Below are positions 1-5,900 of a stretch of 7,173 nt of DNA, one piece after another. Source of the stretch: Planctomycetota bacterium (lineage in GTDB: Bacteria; Planctomycetota; Planctomycetia; Pirellulales; UBA1268); contig JAQBZA010000165.1 in assembly GCA_027622795.1 (NCBI GenBank), forward strand, positions 1 to 7,173, written 5' to 3'. Under the pieces are notes generated by a model. The model did not search any database. It was not told the DNA's origin and was given only the letters and a program-made list of their open reading frames with translations. A program made the position numbers and the translations under genes. Positions within the stretch are counted from its first letter, which is position 1; each line of letters opens with the position of its first letter.

Positions 1-1350
<1,350 letters not shown>

Positions 1351-1366
1351 ATTGGATCGTCAGGCC

Positions 1367-1378
1367 GGAAAGGTTTCC
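1367..1378 (-). other. Small inverted repeat next to the 16S 5' end
   Basis: GGAAA and TTTCC arms are separated by two bases, about 17 nt upstream of the mature 16S end. The arms are too close to close a hairpin fully without opening inner pairs. It may belong to the processing region or be chance. Confidence 0.25.
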
Positions 1379-1400
1379 CCTCCCGACGGTGATTCGTCCG

Positions 1401-1418
1401 GAATCTCAGAAGAGATTC
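1401..1418 (-). other. Perfect 7-bp hairpin in the rRNA leader
   Basis: The arms GAATCTC and GAGATTC flank a 4-nt loop (TTCT on the transcribed strand). It is the best-formed hairpin in the leader, about 50 nt upstream of the 16S 5' end, and is not followed by a U-run in the transcript, so it is not an intrinsic terminator. A role in pre-rRNA folding or processing fits its position, but this is inference. Confidence 0.5.
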
Positions 1419-1463
1419 GATCTGTCTACTTATTTTTGGTTCCCATCATGCTACCGAGCCATG

Positions 1464-1477
1464 CCGCCCAAGGGCGG
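1464..1477 (-). other. GC-rich hairpin in the rRNA leader
   Basis: CCGCCC and GGGCGG arms sit around a two-base centre, which would fold as a 5-bp GC stem with a 4-nt loop. There is no following U-run. It may be part of the leader RNA structure. Confidence 0.35.
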
Positions 1478-1607
1478 ATGCCATCGGCCACCTGATGGTG
1501 CCGGTCACGATCGCGTGCCGGCCGAAACCGAAAGAGATCGAACTGCCGAATTGTCAATGATCATGCCGCTGTTCGACACCTTTGAGTGCCGTTCAGCGGA
1601 GCCTTGA

Positions 1608-1635
1608 AATGTAGCAGTCCCCTGCGGGGAGTCAA
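1608..1635 (-). promoter_or_regulatory. Probable rRNA promoter
   Basis: On the minus strand, TTGACT (1630-1635, 5 of 6 matches to the sigma-70 -35 consensus) is followed after 16 nt by TACATT (1608-1613, 4 of 6 matches to the -10 consensus). Transcription would start near 1601 and run left into the 16S gene about 250 nt away. The spacer holds a small TCCCC/GGGGA inverted repeat. The -35 lies 51 bp past the stop codon of the upstream protease gene, so the promoter fits neatly between the genes. An A/T-rich tract sits where an UP element would be. It is the best promoter-like match I found between the two genes. Confidence 0.6.
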
Positions 1636-1642
1636 CAGGCTG

Positions 1643-1657
1643 GGAAACGAAATTTCC
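1643..1657 (-). promoter_or_regulatory. A/T-rich inverted repeat at UP-element position
   Basis: GGAAA and TTTCC arms flank a 5-nt loop, about -43 to -57 relative to the predicted rRNA start. Its position and its A and T tracts suit an UP element that contacts the RNA polymerase alpha subunits, as at many rRNA promoters. It could instead be a weak stem after the protease gene, but there is no U-run to make it an intrinsic terminator. Confidence 0.3.
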
Positions 1658-1686
1658 TCTGCCAGCTGTGGCCCTCGACATGAGGC

Positions 1687-2799
1687 CTATTTTTCGGCCC
1701 CAAGCGTGACCGGAATGTCGAGGCGATGTCCCTCCCGCTCGACTGAGATGAGCACCCGGTCACCTGGGTTTTTCGACTCGATCGCCGAGAGAAAGTCGTC
1801 GGCCGTTTTCACAACCCCCCCCCCGACGGCAGTAATCAGGTCGGCACCGGAGCGATCCACCCGCTCGAATTCTGCGACAAACGGCCCCTGCCGCCGCCGC
1901 TCGCGAACGATGCGAAAGCCACGCATGCCTGCCCGTTCCGCCGGACCATCCGGCACCAGCGCCGCGACCAGCAGGCCGCCATCGGTCTGATACACCCGAG
2001 AAATACCCGCCTCTGGGCGGATGACGCGTCCCCGCTGAATGAGTTGGGGCACGATGCGAGCCAGAGTGCCGACCGGAATGGCAAACCCAACGCCCGAACT
2101 CTGACCCGTCCGGCTGGCAATCGCCGTATTCATCCCGATGAGCAGGCCCTCGTTATCGAGGAGCGGCCCGCCTGAGTTGCCTGGGTTGATGGCAGCGTCG
2201 GTCTGAATGATCGATTTGATCGTGCGTCCTGAGCGGGTGGGCAGTGACCGATTGAGGCTGGAGATGATTCCCGTCGTCAGCGTTCGCTCAAGCCCAAACG
2301 GATTCCCGATCGCAAACACGCGCTGCCCCACCCTCAGGTCGGCCGAGGTCCCGAACGTTACCGGCACAAGAAGCTCTGCTGGGGCATCGACCTTGAGCAC
2401 GGCGACGTCTGTGGGTGGATCGACGCCGACCACGGCGGCCGGGTGCGAGGAACCGTCGAAGAGCACGACTTCGATCTCCTGCACACCCTCGACCACATGG
2501 AAATTGGTGAGGAGATGCCCTTGGGTATCGAGTACAATTCCTGAGCCCGCGCCGTCGGAGGGGACCTCCAACAGAAACAGCCCTCGGGCCACCGTCGCCT
2601 TGGTATTGATGTTGACGACACTCCGATTCACCGCGTCGTACACGGTAATGTTTGTTTGTTCATCAACACTGAACCGTCGCTCCCTGGTCTGGGCATCAGA
2701 CACTCCAGGAGCCAACCCAGCCTTAGGCTGGGCTTGGCACAAGGCGCCTGCAGTGAGTCCGCTTGCAGCCACAGCCAACAGAGTGAGGCGTCGAACCAT
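1687..2799 (-). CDS. HtrA/DegP-family serine protease (S1C) with one PDZ domain
   Basis: This encodes a 370-residue exported serine endoprotease of the HtrA/Deg family, whose members degrade or process misfolded or specific proteins in the periplasm. A signal peptide (MVRR, then a hydrophobic stretch to about residue 20, likely cleaved near A23) is followed by a linker, the trypsin-like domain (about 55-255) and a C-terminal PDZ domain (about 270-365). The triad is intact: H101 in TNFHVVEG, D131 in PPTDVAVLKV and S209 in NPGNSGGPL. One PDZ and about 370 residues resemble DegS-like layouts rather than two-PDZ DegP, so no specific symbol is given. Within the PDZ, about 23 Arg-rich residues separate AGMRGF from ADLITAVGG, where standard PDZ domains have a short turn. 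The start at 2799 is preferred over a longer frame from 2973 because it begins exactly at the signal peptide and has GGAGAA 7 nt upstream. The stop is TAG. The gene is codirectional with the downstream rRNA gene and divergent from the giant exported protein. Confidence 0.95.
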   Translation of the reverse strand: MVRRLTLLAVAASGLTAGALCQAQPKAGLAPGVSDAQTRERRFSVDEQTNITVYDAVNRSVVNINTKATVARGLFLLEVPSDGAGSGIVLDTQGHLLTNFHVVEGVQEIEVVLFDGSSHPAAVVGVDPPTDVAVLKVDAPAELLVPVTFGTSADLRVGQRVFAIGNPFGLERTLTTGIISSLNRSLPTRSGRTIKSIIQTDAAINPGNSGGPLLDNEGLLIGMNTAIASRTGQSSGVGFAIPVGTLARIVPQLIQRGRVIRPEAGISRVYQTDGGLLVAALVPDGPAERAGMRGFRIVRERRRQGPFVAEFERVDRSGADLITAVGGGVVKTADDFLSAIESKNPGDRVLISVEREGHRLDIPVTLGAEK

Positions 2800-2806
2800 G
2801 AGTGAT

Positions 2807-2812
2807 TTCTCC
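2807..2812 (-). promoter_or_regulatory. Ribosome binding site for the HtrA-family gene
   Basis: GGAGAA on the minus strand ends 7 nt before the ATG at 2799. It decides the start: the longer in-frame ATG at 2973 would add 58 residues ahead of the signal peptide and reach almost to the divergent gene. Confidence 0.6.
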
Positions 2813-2818
2813 GGCGCG

Positions 2819-2847
2819 AGTATTCCCAGTTCTGCGCTGACAGCCAA
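2819..2847 (-). promoter_or_regulatory. Weak candidate promoter for the HtrA-family gene
   Basis: TTGGCT (2842-2847) and AATACT (2819-2824) on the minus strand are separated by 17 nt, each matching the sigma-70 consensus at 4 of 6 positions. The predicted start would leave a leader of only about 12 nt and would lie almost on the ribosome binding site, so this is a weak call. An extracytoplasmic-stress sigma promoter could be used instead. Confidence 0.25.
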
Positions 2848-2864
2848 CCCCGAGTTGCCTTCCC

Positions 2865-2880
2865 CGGTGGCCTCCCACCG
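2865..2880. repeat. Inverted repeat in the divergent intergenic region
   Basis: The perfect 6-bp arms CGGTGG and CCACCG flank CCTC. It sits between the two divergent candidate promoters, so it could be an operator or a transcript hairpin. In a GC-rich genome such a repeat can also arise by chance. Confidence 0.3.
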
Positions 2881-2913
2881 CCAAAGCCCAAAAAATGCGT
2901 GGAACCCCGCAAA

Positions 2914-2942
2914 TACCGGCGTTGGCGTGCCCTGCCCCGGTA
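2914..2942. repeat. Spaced inverted repeat over the plus-strand promoter
   Basis: TACCGG (2914-2919) and CCGGTA (2937-2942) are 6-bp inverted arms whose centres lie 23 bp apart, about two helical turns. They bracket the -35 hexamer of the giant-protein promoter, as an operator for a dimeric regulator might. No regulator is encoded nearby. Confidence 0.25.
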
Positions 2943-2950
2943 AATATGCT
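2922..2950 (+). promoter_or_regulatory. Candidate promoter for the giant exported protein
   Basis: TTGGCG (2922-2927) and TATGCT (2945-2950) are separated by exactly 17 nt, each matching the sigma-70 consensus at 4 of 6 positions. Transcription would start near 2957, giving a leader of about 30 nt that includes the ribosome binding site. The spacing and distance to the gene are good, while the hexamers are only moderate. Confidence 0.4.
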
Positions 2951-2978
2951 TGAGGATGCAAGTTTTTCGACACCGCTT

Positions 2979-2984
2979 GGAGGG
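2979..2984 (+). promoter_or_regulatory. Ribosome binding site for the giant exported protein
   Basis: GGAGGG lies 3 nt before the ATG at 2988. The spacing is tighter than usual, but this is the only clear purine-rich site, and the start opens directly on a signal peptide. Confidence 0.5.
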
Positions 2985-2987
2985 ACC

Positions 2988-5900
2988 ATGTCGACCCGAG
3001 CCTTCATCATCGCGGCGATTCCGTTCCTGGCAGCGTTCCTGCCCGGTGCATTGGTCATGGCGGCAGATATGCCGTCTCCGGTCACTGTCTCCTTTGTCGA
3101 AAGTGCTCAGAGTCACGATGATATTCCACCCGTCACTGCCGTCGGCCTCCGCTACGGGCTCGAGACGGGGGGCACAAAGCCGGCCGCGTCTGACGTTGTC
3201 TTGCTCTTCGATACGTCTGCCAGCCAAGTGGGTCCTTTCCGCGCCCACGGTGAGGAAGTGCTCCATGGTGTTCTTGCCCAAGGCCGCCTTGGCGACCGTT
3301 ACGCCCTTGCCGCTGTTGACGTGACGCTCTCCCCTCTTACAGAGGGTTTTGTGGAGCTCGCCGACAACGCTGCCCAGGAGGCTCTGCTCGCGCTCAGTGA
3401 GCGAACCCCTCTCGGCATGACCGATATGGCAGGAGTTTTGGCACAGGCGGCAGAGTTCTTCGAAGAGAGCCCCCGCCCACGGACGATCGTCTACATTGGT
3501 GACGGGCCTGGCGTGGCCGGTATCGAGCCGCATGTCCTCGATCGGGTCATTGGCCTGCTTGAAAGTCGGAAAATTGCTTTTTCCGCCGTCGGCATCGGAC
3601 CCCAAGTCAACTGGCCGTGTCTGGCTGCCATTGCCAGCGCGACCGGTGGCATGCTGCTTGTTCCCGGGGAAGCCGACTCGCTGCGCGATGTGGGAAAACG
3701 CATCGGCGAGTTGGCAACCGCCCCCGTGTGGTGGCCAGCAAATGTCGCCTTCTCAGGGGGGGAGGAGAAGACCAAATTGCTGACCCTTCCGGTGCGGATG
3801 CCACCGCTCCGAGCCGATCGCGATTCAGTAGTCCTTGTTGAAGGTGCCCTCGAAGATGCTTCGCTGACAATCACACTGGTGCCGAGTCAGCCGACACCCA
3901 CTCCGGACGGGCACAGCATTGCGGCCATCACTCCCGCACGGATCCCGATCCCTGCCTCTACACCGTTGCCGGAAAACGCCTACTTGGAGGAACTCGTCCG
4001 CAACGCCGCTCCCTCCGCGGGCGTTTTTCTCCCTCTGCTGGGCCGAGAAGGGCTTGAGCTGGCGAAAACGGTGATCCGTGACGAGGCATCGTCGTTGGCG
4101 ATCCTGTCAAAGCAGGCTGAGTCAGCGGGAGCGCACGGCTCAGCATTTCGCCTGGCCACTGCGGCCTTGCGACGCGATCCTGATAACGTCGAGGCGTCGC
4201 TCGTGCGATCGATCGCGATGAGTCGCTTGCAGGAACCCTTCGCAGATGAGGATCCACCCGCGACCGCCGAGGATCTGCCCGCACCGCCCCCGCTCGCCGA
4301 TACCCCACCCCCGGTGTCTCCGCCTCCAGGCCTTGAAGCAGACGACGCCTCGGACGAGCTGGCTGATTTGGCGGCAATGCGGAAGGTGCGTGCTCAGGCA
4401 TTGCAACAAGATGTCGCCGTTCGGCTCCGCGCGATTCGGAAACTGATGACGACCGATCCCGATGCGGCGCGGATCCAACTCAAGGAGCTACAGCGGGAAA
4501 TTCGGGATGCGGGTGACCTCGACGCCGCATCTCGTGATCGCCTTGATAGACAGATTGAGATCAGCATCCGTGAGTCTGTTGTGCGGTCACGTGAAAAACT
4601 AGAGTCGGACCTTGCTGCTGAACGTCGCCGAGCAATCAGCATGGAACGGTTGCGGCTGAATAACGAGTTGCAGCGTCGCGAGGAGCGGATCGTACAACTG
4701 GTAGCCCGCTACAACGCGTTGATCGAACAGGGAATGCAGTTCGGGTACAACCGCCCCGAGCGCTATCCGACAATCCTTGGCGACAATACTGGGTTCTACG
4801 CCACGGCGATCCGCGAAAACCAACCGCCGACGACGGTGTTTACGGAGGCTGAGCGGCGTCCGGCTGAGCAGTTGGCGGAGGAAGCCCCCGATCTGTACGC
4901 GAATTCTCCTGTGCCAATGCCGGCCCGGGTCATCGGCCGGATGACACCCATCGAGGCCCGAATTCACGATCACGTCGCCGAGAACTGGCGGACACGACGT
5001 GACCATGAGCGGGGATTCATGGACGCGATGCATCTGGTTGACGTTGCCGCAATCCCGTTTCCCGATGAGCCTCCGATTTACTACCCGAGCGCCGATCGCT
5101 GGCGGGAGATGACCCAGCGACGCGAGGGATACAAGAGTGTTGATCTTCAGGATCGCTCTCCAAACGAAGAAAAAATCTACGAAGCGCTCGAGAAGCCGAT
5201 CGAGCCGCTGGAGTTCAATGAGACCCCCCTGCGAGACGTTATCGCCCAGCTCCAGGATTCTCAGGGAATTCCTGTCCAGGCAGACCTCCGTGCCCTGGAG
5301 GACTTCGGGGTTGACCTGGACACCCCCATCACCGGTACGACTGTTCCAGGTGCGTCGCTTCGTTCATCGCTCAAACGGCTCCTTGAACCCGTTGATCTCA
5401 CCTATCTCGTGCAGGATGACGTCATGCTCATCACCACCCGGGACAAGGCGGCTGAGAACCTGATTCTCAAGGTCTATCCGGTGGGCGACCTCGTCATTCC
5501 AGTCAGTCCAATCAACGGCGGTGGTGCGGCGGGATTGGGGGGCGGTGTTGGTGGCGGCCAGGTCGGGGGTGCGATGGGAGGCGGTGGCCAGCCGGGCATG
5601 GGGGGTATGGGAGGCGGCATGTTTCAGGTGGCAGATGCCCGGGAACGAACATCGCCTCGCAACCCACCACCCGCTTCCACGCGGCTGGCGGCGGTGCCGT
5701 CGCGCGAGATTCCCGTCGACGTCTCGCTGCCCTCAACGCTTGTCGACGCTGATGACTTGCAGTCGGCGATTGCGAAGTATTTCGACAGTGGCGAAGGGAA
5801 TCTCGCCACGAAGATGACTCGAATCCGTGCCACCGCCGCCGAACTCGGCCGGCAAGAGCGTTTTGATCGAGCGGGAGACCTGCTCGCAGCTACGATCGCC

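Larger units (their letters stand above)
1351..1607 (-). other. 16S rRNA leader (5' external transcribed spacer)
   Basis: This stretch of about 257 nt lies between the proposed rRNA promoter and the mature 16S 5' end and holds no plausible protein gene. It should be transcribed as the pre-rRNA leader. It contains three short hairpins (listed separately) and a CTCTTT core on the minus strand (1531-1536) that resembles the centre of the boxA antitermination element, though the flanks match poorly. A TTGACA hexamer on the minus strand at 1552-1557 has no good -10 element at the right distance, so I do not call a second promoter there. The partner strand of any RNase III processing stem would lie beyond the 16S 3' end, outside the window. 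Confidence 0.6.

Noticed and set aside
1552..1557. TTGACA as the -35 of a second rRNA promoter
   Set aside because: No acceptable -10 hexamer lies 15-19 nt downstream on the minus strand.
1389..1607. A 72-codon frame on the plus strand in the rRNA leader
   Set aside because: It lies wholly within the predicted leader, has no ribosome binding site and shows no recognisable motif.
1618..1633. TCCCC/GGGGA hairpin as a terminator for the protease gene
   Set aside because: The stem is only 5 bp, has no U-run and lies inside the spacer of the better-supported rRNA promoter.
2207..2953. Open frame on the plus strand (248 codons) antisense to the protease
   Set aside because: The protease frame has a complete catalytic triad and PDZ. 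The opposite frame gives a Ser/Thr/Pro/Arg-rich product with no motif and no convincing ribosome binding site.
2800..2973. Extension of the protease start to an upstream in-frame ATG at 2973
   Set aside because: It would place 58 residues before a good signal peptide and leave almost no room for the divergent promoter. The ATG at 2799 has a GGAGAA site at good spacing.
2628..3605. Long open frame on the minus strand (325 codons) across the divergent region
   Set aside because: It overlaps the 5' part of the protease gene in another frame and lies antisense to the well-supported VWA domain. Its translation is Arg/His/Gly-rich with no recognisable domain. It is a shadow of GC-rich codon usage.
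4599..5033. 144-codon frame on the minus strand inside the giant gene
   Set aside because: It is antisense to the coiled-coil and following region of the unbroken plus-strand frame and has no independent support.
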